Below are positions 32,693 to 44,700 of a DNA stretch of 64,000 bases, in pieces. Numbering within the stretch: position 1 is the first letter of the stretch; the number at the start of each line of letters is the position of its first letter. The position numbers were made by a program, and so were the translations under genes. Source of the DNA: Phlyctochytrium arcticum (lineage: Eukaryota > Chytridiomycota > Chytridiomycetes > Chytridiales > Chytridiaceae); NCBI GenBank assembly GCA_025602905.1, contig JAHLKI010000021.1, forward strand, positions 310,001 to 374,000. Reading direction: 5' to 3'. The notes under the pieces are model-generated. The model was not told the DNA's origin. It made no database searches and saw nothing but the letters and a program-made list of their open reading frames with translations.

Positions 32693-33264
32693 TTACCTCG
32701 GCAACTCCAAACCTTTCGAAGGAAAATCCAAATTTGTCGTCGTGCTGGAGCCACTGCCGTTGCCTCCATTTGTCGAAGACTGGGAGGCCTTCACCCGTGC
32801 CGCCACTACCATCCAGGCTTCTTGCCCATTGACGCCTCTTTGTGCGGACTGCCCATACCCTTTGGTCCGAGGGTCGGACACACCCTCAATTGTCCTCAAG
32901 GCCCCAGTCTCTGTCCCGTCTTCCATCCCCTGCACCAACCATCCCGCCGACCCGGAAGGCTACTGGAAAGACATACTGCGCCAGCCTATACCTGGCCGAA
33001 AACGGTCGATTGTTTCGGAAACGAGATCTCAAGCGCGGACTTTGCCACCGCATTGGTGACGGGCGCCGCAGTTGCAGTGACCGCCTCTATCAAATCGTAC
33101 TTCATATCTGATTCTAGGGGCAAATCTATCACCCACACTCTGGCGTTGGAAACTATTCGGCTCCTTGAACCTGCTGGCACCATACACATTCCCGTCTCTA
33201 CTGTATCGAAGGAAAGCGATTGGTTGCTGAACTTGTAAATTTTGTTTGCCCTGTCTTGTTTCAT
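32693..33264 (-). CDS. Hypothetical protein (169 aa), two exons
   Basis: Exon 1, 33264-32992, begins with ATG (MKQDRANK) and its frame runs into a stop that forms part of a perfect donor (CAG|GTATAG). Joining it in phase 0 over a 62-nt intron to 32929-32693 continues GMEDGTETGALRTIEG and ends in a Gly/Ser/Thr-rich tail (GGNGSGSSTTTNLD). The in-phase splice at a consensus donor is the main support. Exon 1 has a strand-like segment SNARVWVIDLPLES followed by a helical one. I recognise no family. Opposite-strand frames of similar length exist here, so the strand choice rests on the splice fit. Confidence 0.5.
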
Positions 33265-33490
33265 TTTTGTTTTTCATATTATTTGTATTCTATCTGTTTC
33301 TTCCCGTTTTCATTTTTGTTCTTCAATACATCTCACTTGGCCTGCTTCTCCTACAAATTCGTTTTCTGAGTAGATTCATAGAGATTAACATATGCTAGGT
33401 AAACCCTCAGCACTGTTGGTTTGTCGCATCGCAACGGACCCCAGGATAATACAAACGTAGACTGGGCCTATTTCGCCCTGTTTCGCCCTA

Positions 33491-33661
33491 GGTTGCTATG
33501 ACGTGACTTCCGACATCAGATTATGTCGAAAGCATTTTCCGACAAAATGCACGAAATGCACGAAATTGGTCGAGGATTCAGAGGAGGTGTGCGGGTTTGA
33601 TTGCTGCTCAGAGTGTCTGGACAATCACAAATGTGGAGATGATCCGAGAGTATATATATAG
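33491..33661 (+). pseudogene. Relic copy of the C-terminus of the neighbouring Cys-rich protein gene
   Basis: Read on the plus strand, this stretch encodes LCRKHFPTKCTKC...EEVCGFDCCSECLDNHKCG, closely matching LCYKHYPTKCTKM...EEVCEFRCCSKCLDNHTCG of the minus-strand gene at 34079-34769. It is inverted relative to that gene, has a 9-bp tandem duplication (TGCACGAAA twice) and lacks the N-terminal two thirds. It ends at a stop at 33659-33661. I see no upstream exon that would make a full gene, so a decayed inverted partial duplication is the best reading. Confidence 0.6.
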
Positions 33662-34078
33662 GGAATGCAAAAATTGGACTTGTCCTGATGTACTTGCACG
33701 CCGAGGCGAGCATAGGTTTGTTACAGAATGCAATTATGTTGTCCATTTCCCATGAAATGCTCTACTCTTTCGTAGCGTATCTAGCGGCTCGATTCTATCC
33801 GCCGCCCTGACTCTACCAATAATGTAGCCCCAGTGTTGCCCCCTCCCACGTATGCCCAACTCCTTCTTTTGACTTTCAAAGACACATCGCGTAACACTAT
33901 GAGAAGACGATGTCTCGCATTTCTGACGGTGGTGCGAAAATGTGCAGAGGGGTTGTGATGTTGCGGTCTTGATGGGCTCACGAGGCCTTTAGCTTTCACA
34001 TATGAAGCCTTGGGCTCACGGCAAATCAACGGAAAGGATAGGAAGGAAGGCCCTCGGATGCCGCTTTGGACGTCAGTT
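33662..34078. other. Intergenic spacer between the relic and the Cys-rich gene
   Basis: Short frames only; no homology to the neighbouring gene could be followed further by eye. It presumably contains the 3' flank of the gene ending at 34079. Confidence 0.4.
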
Positions 34079-34769
34079 TCATGGTATCATCTTCATTCGT
34101 CTCAGGTGAGAGTAATCGTAGTTGAGTCTTTCGGCCCATTGGCTGGGGGATATTTTTATGTTCGAAAAATGTCCACATGTGTGATTGTCCAGACACTTTG
34201 AGCAGCACCGAAACTCGCACACTTCCTCTGTCCCCTCGATCATTTTCGTGCATTTCGTCGGGTAATGCTTATAACATAAGCTGACTACACCGGGTCTGTT
34301 ATACCTACATGGGTGTGCGTCCATCGAGCCCCAATCTGTGCACACAGTGCAGTCCCGGGTGTAAAAATGGTGGTGCATGATACAGAAGTATGTATCGCAG
34401 TCTCTGCATTTTTTAGTCTGGTACGTCCAGTGATCTGCACCCTCTTCGAAATTGGCTTCCCCCCATCCGTGCTCCTTGCAAGTTTTCATCTCGCAACTAG
34501 AAATCTCACAGTTTGCCAGATCGCATACTGTTTTGGCTAAGATGACGGAGTTGTTCCCCCCAGTAAACCTTTGAGTGCAGTTCCAGCCTTCTTCCTCTAC
34601 GTAGGATTCGGATTTGGTGCTCTTTGGTAAGGATAGTCTTTCATCCTGTTCGTCCTGTTCATACTCGACATCCACTCTGTCGTCGTCGACAACGGTAGCG
34701 ACTGCAGCCGATCTTGCGCGTTTGCCGGCTTTCCGTTTCTTGATTCTAATGTTGTTTTTCGAGGGCATT
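34079..34769 (-). CDS. Cys/His-rich zinc-binding nuclear-type protein (229 aa)
   Basis: A single exon from the ATG ending at 34769 (MPSKNNIRIKKRKAGKRAR), whose basic N-terminus looks like a nuclear localisation signal. After an acidic linker (VDVEYEQDEQDE), the protein has about twenty Cys and many His arranged in CxxC-type pairs: CEMKTCKEHG, CRDCDTYFCIMHHH, CTVCTDWG, KCTKM...CEFRCCSKCLDNHTC. This indicates several cross-braced zinc sites, but the spacing fits neither RING, PHD nor MYND exactly, so I leave the family open. It is divergent from the FKBP gene with only ~76 bp between start codons. A relic copy of its C-terminus lies 0.4 kb downstream in inverted orientation. Confidence 0.7.
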
Positions 34770-34845
34770 ATGCCTTGGTTAGTGGGACCCAGAGAAAGAG
34801 TGTTGTGGGTGAGAGAAGAGATCAAGATCAGGATCAAGAATCAAG

Positions 34846-36028
34846 ATGGCAGGGCTTGTGTTGCAGCGACTCACGCGTCAAGAAACTCGGCGGCGAGTTG
34901 GCGAGACAACACTTCAACCATCCTCAACCGTTCAAATCAAACCAGTAATGACCACCAAAACCCCCCACAGTCCAACAGCTGCCTCAGCAGCAGCAATCCG
35001 CAAGAAGATTCCCAAAACCCATTCCCAAAAAGTCAAAAAGTCATCTCACACGCAGATTCTCGCCGGAGTCGGGATCGCCATCCTGGCCATTCTCGCTCTG
35101 TATCTCATAGCCCCCAGTGGACCACCCAAACCCCGCCCCGGGTTCAAGCCTGCTGCGTCCAATGTAGCCACGGAAAAGAAGGCCGCGGCGGCTGATTCGG
35201 GAGAGGTATTTTGGACCAAGGAGATCAGCAAAGAAGGTATGAGGGGTTGGATTTTGCTCTTGCTGATGAGGTTGTTGATGGGTTTTCTTCTGAATAGGCG
35301 ATGGAATCAACTTTCCTAAACCTGGGGATATTGTGGCTGTTCATTGTAAGTCTTCTTAGTCGCTACCATGGGGTACATTCGCTAACATCAGCCCATTCTT
35401 TGTTTTTTCCAGATATTGGAGTTGTGAGTTACTTATTTATATCCAGAATGGTCAAGGACATTTTTTTAAAACTCTTCCAACCTCTTGTAGCTGGAAAACG
35501 GAACAATCTTTGACACATCCATGCGTGACGAGGACGCGCAACCATTACGCCTTCCCATTGGTGTTGGAAAGCTGATTGCCGGTATGCATTTACATACCTC
35601 TCGAGACATTGGAACCCCATAATTTAAGCCAGCATCTCTATTCTAATCATATAGGATGGGACCAAGCTGTACCAACCATGTCACTCGGCGAGCACGCTCA
35701 GTTGACCATCAAGCACCAAGCCGCGTACGGTCCCAATGGCCACGGACCCATTCCACCCTTTGCCACATTGGTGTTTGATGTAAGCTCACAATGGAGCTGG
35801 CCATTTATGTATTGGTTCAATCATAACATTGTGTGCGTCTAGATGCGACTATTGGAAATCAACGACATGAAGGCGCCAGAAAACTGGAAGGCCAAGGCGG
35901 CTGAGGCGGCGCGAAAAGCAGCATTGTTGAAGGAGCAGGAAACCGGAAAGGGAGGACGAAAGCAAGAGGCTGACGCGGTTGGCGGAAATTTGAATGGAGA
36001 GGATTTGGAAGAGGTTGGGGATTTGTAA
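34846..36028 (+). CDS. Membrane-anchored FKBP-type peptidyl-prolyl isomerase (283 aa)
   Basis: Exons 34846-35236, 35298-35345, 35413-35423 (only 11 nt), 35491-35581, 35655-35779 and 35843-36028. The N-terminus is basic and followed by one membrane helix ([20 protein letters not shown]). The FKBP domain follows: [22 protein letters not shown], then [31 protein letters not shown] and [26 protein letters not shown], with the Trp of the binding pocket (GWDQ) conserved. The C-terminus is a charged Ala/Lys/Glu helix. It catalyses prolyl cis-trans isomerisation and would be FK506-sensitive if the pocket is intact. The anchor suggests the ER or another membrane. A second in-frame ATG at 34948 would shorten the N-terminus and leave more promoter space. 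Confidence 0.88.
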
Positions 36029-36278
36029 AAAAGCTGTGTTTTTCTTTGTCACATTTTATTGCTGGCCGGGAGGGACGCCAGGAGGACGCAAGGGGGCGGG
36101 GTGGGGTTGTTTTGTACAGATTTTTGCAAGCATAATGCTAACATCACTCATAAATTGTAAAAACTTGGCTCTGATTGGTCCAGAACGATCTGATACTGTG
36201 ATTACAGGGTGACAGAAAGAACGGTACGACGAAAGAAGGACAAAAGACAGAGTAAAATCTACTACACGGAACATAACC

Positions 36279-37881
36279 TCAAAATCCCTTCTCAGCCAAC
36301 ATAGTAGCAATCTCCATATACAACTCAATCGCGTTAAAGGACCTTTCCTTCATATTCTGAACCATCTCTTCTTTCTTTTCTTCCACTTTTGCTTGCGCGG
36401 TCATTTTGGCTTTATCCACTGCCCCAGCATCCCCAGTTGGCTCCCCAATCGCATCCTGTACTTTTTGCGCGGTTTTGATGCCCTTTATTGCCTTTTCCCA
36501 TTCCCAGGCGTTGAAGAGGTTGATGAGGTCGATGTGGTCGGCGCGGAGCGTGCGGATGTATTCGCCCCAACGGGATGAATCGACCGTAACGAGACCGTCA
36601 TTGGGGCCGTCTTTGAATGCGAGATACTCGTACGTGAGACGGAGAGGATATCTGGATTGCGGGTTACCATGCAGCCTTTTTTTTTTGGTAAACCACCCAC
36701 AGCTTGAGTCCCACTTACATGAATGGTTTCTCGTAGACACTTTCGACCCCGTCAGCACCATACGAAAAATACGCGACGCCTTGGTTGTCCTTGGTGGCCG
36801 GGTTAAATTCTTGGGTAAGGTAATCAGGCGTCAAATCCGTGAACGCCCGGAAATCGAGTGTCGTGGATGTGTACAGCAGTTTGATCATGGGCAAGGTAAC
36901 GGAAGAAACTAATGGAAAAGACGCAATGGGTGAGCCGTGATGAGGTGTTGCTACTGTTGTTAGAGACTGATATGAATTGAATTAGATTGCGGGTTTGGTA
37001 TAAGGGAACGGGTTGCCGCTGCATTGGACGTACATTGACGGAAAATGGGGGCCGGGAGTGGTTCAGGAGGTTGGAAATCATGTATCGACAATCTAGTCCT
37101 CCCTAGGGTCCGCGCAAAACTTGTCAGATGTTGACCGTATTATTACCTCAAAGAGAGATATGATTACCATAGAATGGGCCTATGACAGAAACCGGTCAGC
37201 ATGGCCTTTCAAAAACAGAGTGGTATCTCATCAACGTACGACCAGATTGACGCGTTTTCCGAGGATATTCGACTCCATCGAGGCCTTCAGCGCTTTAGCC
37301 CGTATGCTGACATCGGCGGCAAAGGGAACTTTAGTGATGTACACTGTACAGCCCAGAGATTCCAATGCTTCTTTGACGCCGCGCCAGTAATGGAGACGGG
37401 CAAAGGAGGGTCCTGAGTGACCGAAGCTGTTATGCATGTTGAATATGAGTGATTCCCTTTACTTTTTTACCGATGGTGTCAAAGCCTGTTTGGTCATATA
37501 GTAAGTTGGAATTGTGGAAAAAGGATACAAACAAAGTGACATACCCAGTAAACCATGGCACAGGACAATGGGGTGCTTGGGAGCCCGGAATTGTCGAGGA
37601 TCAAATAACCGAGTCATCTTCACCGATTCATTCTTACGGCCTTTATTCCTGGCACGAAGTCGCAATGTATTTGTAGGCCAAATGTAAATGTCAAAAGGCC
37701 GTGAGTCCGTGACGTACGATATCTGCCGATGGAGCCTACCGCCGTCGGAGCGCGGCTTAGCCGGGTGGGCGTTCAGGCGGTGTTGTCGAATTTTACCCCA
37801 CGGACATTCGAAGAACGGGGACGGCCCATTCGGAGCTGTATCTGCGTGAAGAACTTGCCATAAAACGAGTGGGGGAATCAT
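36279..37881 (-). CDS. Lipase, alpha/beta-hydrolase fold, with two microexons
   Basis: Exons 37881-37545, 37485-37471 (15 nt), 37412-37240, 37179-37168 (12 nt), 37102-37034, 36966-36719 and 36651-36279 close in frame. Conserved elements: HPIVLCHGLLGFDTIGP (oxyanion side), LHYWRGVKEALESLGC, the nucleophile elbow AHSMGG whose Ser is encoded by the 12-nt exon, TPHHGSPIAS, and NDGLV with DH...INLFN supplying the likely catalytic Asp and His. This is the triacylglycerol-lipase family found in fungi and bacteria. Start is uncertain: ATG at 37881 gives ~408 aa with a basic N-terminal extension, ATG at 37617 (MTRLFDPRQF) gives 320 aa. A C-terminal charged coiled segment (AQAKVEEKKEEM) is unusual for the family. 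Confidence 0.88.
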
Positions 37882-38722
37882 TGGACGGGCGTAACTGGCC
37901 GAGAGCAGGGTGGTCCCTCGACCATGAGCTCGTCCGTGGCAGGATCCTGCTGGGACATCGAGCTCGGTCCGTGACTTGTGCAAAGTTGCAAAGATGGCCG
38001 GGAAGGGACAACCATTATGATGCTTGCTTGAGTTGATTCATGTTCTTGCTCCATGGCACGTTTCCATAAAATGTCGTTTACCGATCTTGCAACGTTGTTT
38101 GGGGACCCAGTGGCTTTATCGTGCGAATACGATTACGTTATCAGATTGGGACGCCAGGCACGTGCCCCGTCGCGCTCCGTGAGTTTGTGTGAGTTGTCCG
38201 TGAGTTGTCAAAGTCAACAGTCGCTCCAACACAGCGAGCCTTGCCGTACAGATTATCAGAGATTTCGACAGGAAGACGAGCTTTTCGTACGGCCACCAGA
38301 ACAATCAGAGGATCATCCTCGACGCCTCCAACGTTTCCTCCTGTACGCTATCCCGGATTCTGCGCGCATCTTGTCGCCCATCACTTTGTTCGCGCGACAG
38401 GTTACCCTCACAGCGAGGGGGAAGGTTTTGTACTGCCAGCATCCTGTAAGAGCTTGAGTCCGTCATATCAGAAGGACCGGATGGACTGTGTGGAGAAAGT
38501 CTGCGGCTTTTCTATTGGTGAGTCTGCGTACTGGCCGATTTTCGGCAGGGTATCCGGTCGGTGCTATACAAGTGTGAACCTTGTGTCTAACCTTTGATCT
38601 CTGATAGACACTTTGGCCGCTTCACCACGCGTAGTTTAGTTGCCGCTACGGGCCAGCCAATGTCCCCTCGCTGATACGTACTCATCCACGATTGTTCCAT
38701 TGAAACTGGAGAGAGTGTCGTT
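37882..38722. other. Divergent intergenic region between lipase and kinase genes
   Basis: It contains the promoters of the lipase (left) and the RIM15-like kinase (right). Two overlapping plus-strand frames of ~130 codons are present but have no recognisable features and could be leader sequence; I do not call them. Confidence 0.45.
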
Positions 38723-41700
38723 ATGGATCAGCCGACGCAATCCGGCGGCAATCCCACCAATGTTAACAACTCAGGCAACCCGACTAGCCCGAACAACCCA
38801 AACAACTTGGCCAATCCTCCCAACAATTCCCTATTGTCTCCGATCCCGGCGATCCCCCCGCGCTTTACATTGCCCGCATCATCTCGACCTGCCAAAACTG
38901 AGCGGAGGCTTTCACCACTTAACCCGCTTGCTGCTGGACCAACAGCGGTTGCTGCAACCTCCCATCCCATCAATGTACCAACGCCAATCAAAACCCCATC
39001 AGCTCGGCAGTCACAAGACACTTCCGAGCAAGTACCGCTTCCCAAGGGAGTGGTGTTGTCGCCTCAAGGAAGTGCGATATTTTCTTCGCCATCGCAAGAA
39101 CCTAGTTTACTTTCATCTTCTCCCACGAAAACTAAGCGGCGGACGCTCTCCAATATTACGGCAAGTCTACGCAAACTCACGCGAAGTTTTTCCGATCATG
39201 AAAATGCCAATTCCGAAGATGCCAACGAAAGCATGAACAGCAGCAGCTCCTCCGTTTCCCAACTATCTTCACCGGCCACGACAAAACCCACGCTCTCTTC
39301 CCAACTAGGTTGGGGCCGCACCATGTCTCCAGCCAATTCCGCGTCCAATTCTGTAAATGATTTGAATTCGGAACCCTCTTTATCTATACCCAACATGCGT
39401 ACGATTCTAAGTGAGCAAGAAACGTCGCCAGTACGTATTCCCATGGATCGCCGCAATTCAATTTTGGAGCAACATAACAGCCCTTGGGGAGGCAGTCTTC
39501 CCACTATGTTGTCGACCAGTCCAAATAGGCCGCATCTGCCACCCCGTCGGCCAACGTTTGATGGAACTAGTATTGTCGCGGGTAGCGGTGAAATGTTTTC
39601 GCGAGGATCACCGACTGTGATTCCATCGTTTTTTCCTTCGGATGATGGTGGGTTCGAGGAAGGTGGCTGGGACGATCCAACAACAATGGTGCCGAAACAT
39701 CTTCTGTTTTCCACAGCCTCACTACCTGATATACCACGGTGGTCCCGCGGCTATTTTCAATTGCCCACCGCATCACAATCAACGCCATATCGGCCGGATG
39801 CACTGCCAGCGATAGGGCATTCAGCAAGTCAATCATTGCCGGGCGGCGCTGCAGAAGCAATTAGGATGGCAGAGCGGGCACAGAGAACTCCTACTTCAGG
39901 ATCACGATTGGCGCAAGCAAATCACCCTGGTGGCGGAGAGGCCCGTAATAGCGCATCGTTAACGCCCAAACTGACTATGAGACCTCGAGCCAACTCGAAT
40001 GCTTCTGAGCCAGTCGAGAAATTACGCGAGAACTTGGGACGACCGACTGTCGTAGCAGCTAGCGAGACAGCACGCACTCCAACAGTACTCACTCCAAGCG
40101 ACATGGACTCTCTACAGTACATCTTGGACCGTAGTCGACAAGTAAAAAATTATCGATGGAAAGGAATGGAGCCTGTGGCGCTGTGGCCGTCATGGAGTGC
40201 TGGTACGGATATACCGGACCAACTACCCTCGGTATTATCTGCTCGAAAAGGCTCTCGGGCGTCGATTTTCGATTCACCAATGATGCAACCGTTTCAAAAC
40301 TCCGATATGCGAGCTCCCAGCCCTATGTTTAATTTGGATGACGATGAAGCTGCTGCAGCCGATGATGACGTTATGTCCATCGGCTCAGTTTCCACGACGA
40401 CCTCCCGTCGGTCCCGGCCCGAATCACCCTTTTTGGCCAATATGTTGAACAAAAAACGACATAGCCGAACGGGAAATCCCCTCTCCATAAAAACCAGTAC
40501 ACATGCTGCTCGCCGCAGATCATCCGGGGGACCAGGATCCCCGCCCCCAGGTCAACAAAATGCTGACTCGCCGAACTTGAGCAGCAAGTCGTCACATCAG
40601 GCGCAATCAGGAGGGCAAGGCCCTACCATGACCAGATCACTGAGTGATACAGATCTATCCGAGTACCTGAAGAGTTTCAGCGAAATGAAAAACTCGTTGC
40701 GAATCGCCAAATCAACATGCAATACCCAGATTCAGCGAATCATATCTGAGCTACACGTTTATGTCGAACAGAATTTGCAGTATCACAATGAACCGCCCTC
40801 GAGCAACGCAGGTGGGACTCGGGGAAGGGCCATGTCGGCGACAATGCTGTTTGCAATGGACAAAGATGGCAAAGCACGCTCGTTATTGAGTGCGCGGTCG
40901 GAAGGCAACATTGCTGGCCCCTCAAGTGACGATGCGGATAACTCGGACATACATACTTCGTTGCCGTCATCTCCAAAAGCTTCACGGAGGGCTTCGCGAG
41001 CGTCTAGGTCGAGTACCCGCTTGGAATCGCAAACTTCGTGGACCTCGGATTTGTCTATTGCTGGAGATGAAGATGCTAAAGAGCCCCCTTTGCTCAAGGC
41101 CATCAATGAACTAATCGCTATTGCTCAGCAAATCTTGGAAATGGATCTAACCCAGTTGATGACACCTGGAGCGTATCGGTCGGTGATTTCAAGTCTGATC
41201 GGACTTCAGAATCTATGGAGCGAGAACCCAGAGTGGGGTTGTGGCCAGTATGTTGTGCGGATCCTGATGGCATTTGCCGATGTGGCACGGATGGTCGAGA
41301 GTTTGGAGGAGGATACACGCATGTGGACATATGTTGTTGCTGGTACGGTGCATCATGCCCAACTTCAGTCACAAACATCTGGCTTGGGGCCACTGCCAAC
41401 GGTGCAAGCGAGATCCGCTCGACCGGGTTCAGCAAAGGCGCCGCATAGACCTGCTCGCCCGCCAATGTTTCGCCGCGACTCGGGGTCGTCTGCCTTTGGA
41501 GTGGAATCGAGCGGTGGAGAGGACGATGAAATCAACAACTATTTCACTGATAGTGGAGCAGAGGCTAGCGATAATGCTGCCACGCGGTCTGGATCACTGA
41601 GCCGTGCAACGAGTGCGCGACGACGGAGTCAACGCACTAGCCCCGCCCCATTTCTTAATCAATCATCCCAACTCCAGCTAGTCCGCCCTCAAGAGAACTG

Positions 41701-44700
41701 GACCCTGACTGAACTTCGGGAGGCTGCCGGTGAAGCACAGAGTGTGAATGTGATGATGGAAATTGGATTTGATGGCCGTTTGACGTATGTTTCCCCCGTT
41801 GTTAAAATGGTATTTGGGTACGATGTGGAAGAAATGCTGGACGAAGTTGACGAGTCACCTGTATCTCCCAATACCAACGTAAAGTTTGTCTCCACCCTCC
41901 CATTTTTGCCGCCCGATAGTTCCGATGCCAACGTTTTCAAGGACGCTTCAGAGATGCTTCAGCAGGAGGAGAAGACGGCTGTCGAAATCACATACCACGC
42001 ACGCCGCAAAGATGGTAGATGGCTGGAAATGGAGGGTAAAGGAATGGTCAACTTTGATCGCACGACCGGACAAAAGCGGAGCACAATTTGGGTGACTCGA
42101 CCCGTCGCGCTCTTGGGCGAAGAATGGGACGACGTGGCCGATTCGAGTGAGGAGGAAGAGTCGGATTCACTGACGGGGACCGAAAGTGATGCACTGACCA
42201 CTGGTCCTACCAGCGCATCAGAACGCGCCATTACGGTTCAGGGCGCAGCTGATGATGATGAACAGGGTACGCCGCTCCATTTTTCGCCTTCGGTTACCAT
42301 TGAGCCACCAACACCTTATGCAAGTATGCATGCATTGACCCGGGGAGTTGCAGGGTTTGCGTCATTGGATCTGGTCTTATGTAACATATGTGAACGCTCC
42401 GTTCCAGCGGTGGTCTTCGAAGAACATAGTGAGGCTTGCAGCGATGTCCATCGTATTGAGCGGGATCTAGTGCTTGTTAACGATGAGCTTCGAGATGCGA
42501 AACTGCAATGCCATGACCGTTTACGAGTTCTCGAATCTGAGATGGCGTCTGAGGAGGAGGATGAAGAAGAGCAAGAGTACATAGATCGCAAGCGATTTGA
42601 TGATTATTTACTCAATCTTTCGTCCATCACGAGGTCGGTGGCTGATATCATTGACGACGCACTCGCCATGCCGATTCCCGACGCTGCGGGAAGTAAAGAT
42701 TTAGAAGATGATTGGGCGGCAATAGAAGAGCCAATCAGTCCAGATGGAAAGAGTATGGAGAAGCCTGCATATGAGCAACTTCCCGGTGCATATCCACCAG
42801 CTCGACCACCTTCACCATATGCTAGCTTATCTCGACAGGTTAGCACAACCGGCTCAAGCAGGACCTCGCGACTTAGGTCGTGGCGACCACCTCCAGAAAC
42901 CGACTTCTATCCTCCCGATCTGGCATCCCCATCGATCCTTGCAGCACAAAAGGCCCTTGATTACCTTCACACAGACACCAACTCCCCACCCATGATAGAT
43001 ACCGCCATGGTCGGTCTAGGATTGGGTATATACCATCTCTCAACTGACGTAGAAGCTCTCATTCAATCCAAGTGCGAAGGCTGCGAGAAGATGAGAGGAG
43101 CTGTGCTGCGTTACCGTGAACTGGCAAGTCGAGAAGAAGTGATTAAGGTCGAAATAGGCGTTCATACAGGCACAATTGCTCTGGAAACCGCTGAGGTAGA
43201 AGGCCGCGACGTCGGTGGTGTCATTGTCCGTGAGATGTCTGGAAATGATCAAGATAAGAAAGGGAGTCATGCAGACAGTGGAAGTGATTCTGATCACGAC
43301 CGGCCCGGCCGCATTGCTATGAACCGCTCGGCAACGATAGGCAGTGACGAGTATCTCAATCGAAACTCCGGGTCTCCTAGTGCTCAACGCCGGGAAAAGC
43401 GGAAAAATCGGAAACGACGATTCAAGGGCCCCGCCAGTAAGGATGCACTTAATATCGTTACGCAACCCGGCGACCCGGCCAGGATACCCAAACCGCGCAT
43501 GGTGGTGAATGAAAATACCACGCTGGAGGTCGAACTCATCTCATCTCCCATGTTGTCTGCAGCACCCAAGCTTCCTCGTACTTCGTTTAGTTTACCCATG
43601 GGCCAGCTACCAGGAACCCCGTATGCCGGTTCCCAGCCAATCTTGACTGGATTGTCACCTTCAAGTGGGGCGATTGGTCAGAATAGTGCGGGATCTACGT
43701 TGATTGGCACACCTCCGTCAACTGGCAACCCAATTCAGCGATCTATACCAAGTATCAAGGACTTTGATATTATAAAACCGATATCAAAGGGGGCATTTGG
43801 ATCAGTCTATCTCGCAAAGAAGCGTCTGACGGGCGACTATTACGCGATCAAAGTATTGAAGAAAGCGGACATGGTGGCGAAAAATCAAGTCATGAACATC
43901 AAGGCCGAACGCATGATTCTCACGCAGCTTGACAGCCCTTTCGTGGTCAAATTGTACTTTTCGTTCCAAAGCCGGGACAATCTTTATCTGGTGATGGAGT
44001 ACCTCAACGGTGGAGATTGTGCAGCCCTTATTAAAGCGGTGGGCAACCTTGACGAAACATGGGCTGGGCAGTACATCGCCGAAGTTGTACTGGGACTCGA
44101 ATTTCTGCACAGTCGAGGGATTGTTCACCGTGACTTGAAGCCCGACAATATGCTGATAGATCAGGACGGGCATGTCAAGTTGACGGATTTCGGATTGTCA
44201 AAGGTCGGCTTTCTGGGCCGCCGAGCACGAGATACATTCTCAGGGCCTGGTTTAGGGAGTAATCTCCCTCCATCGAGTCCCATAATAACAGCCATGCCGC
44301 CATTTCCAATGAATGTGGGAACGCCAACCACTCCGACCTTTTCGCCGGCTTCGCCTTTCAAGTTGTCAGAGCATTATTATGGTGGCCAATCACCATACGC
44401 CCTAGGTAGACACAGTCGACGAAGTAGTGTGGCAAGTACCGGAAGCGTGGGCAGCGAGCGTGAAGATGGGACTATGCCGGGAAAAGTGTTTGCTGGAACA
44501 CCGGATTATCTTGCCCCTGAAAGTATTCTGGGTTTAGGCCAGGGCACAAGTGTAGATTGGTGGGCTTTGGGTGTCATTTTGTACGAGTTTCTTTATGGCA
44601 TGCCACCATTCCATGCACCAACACCGTCTCAAGTGTTTGAAAACATTCTTACCCGTCGAATAGATTGGCAAGAAGAGACACTGGAGGTATCAGCAGAAGC

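Noticed and set aside
32742..33238. Plus-strand frames of 105 and 138 codons
   Set aside because: They need an unsupported frame change to form one protein, while the minus strand joins in phase through a consensus 62-nt intron.
38640..39236. 198-codon plus-strand frame at the start of the kinase gene
   Set aside because: Runs out of frame across the kinase coding sequence, whose own ATG at 38723 opens a 2493-codon frame.
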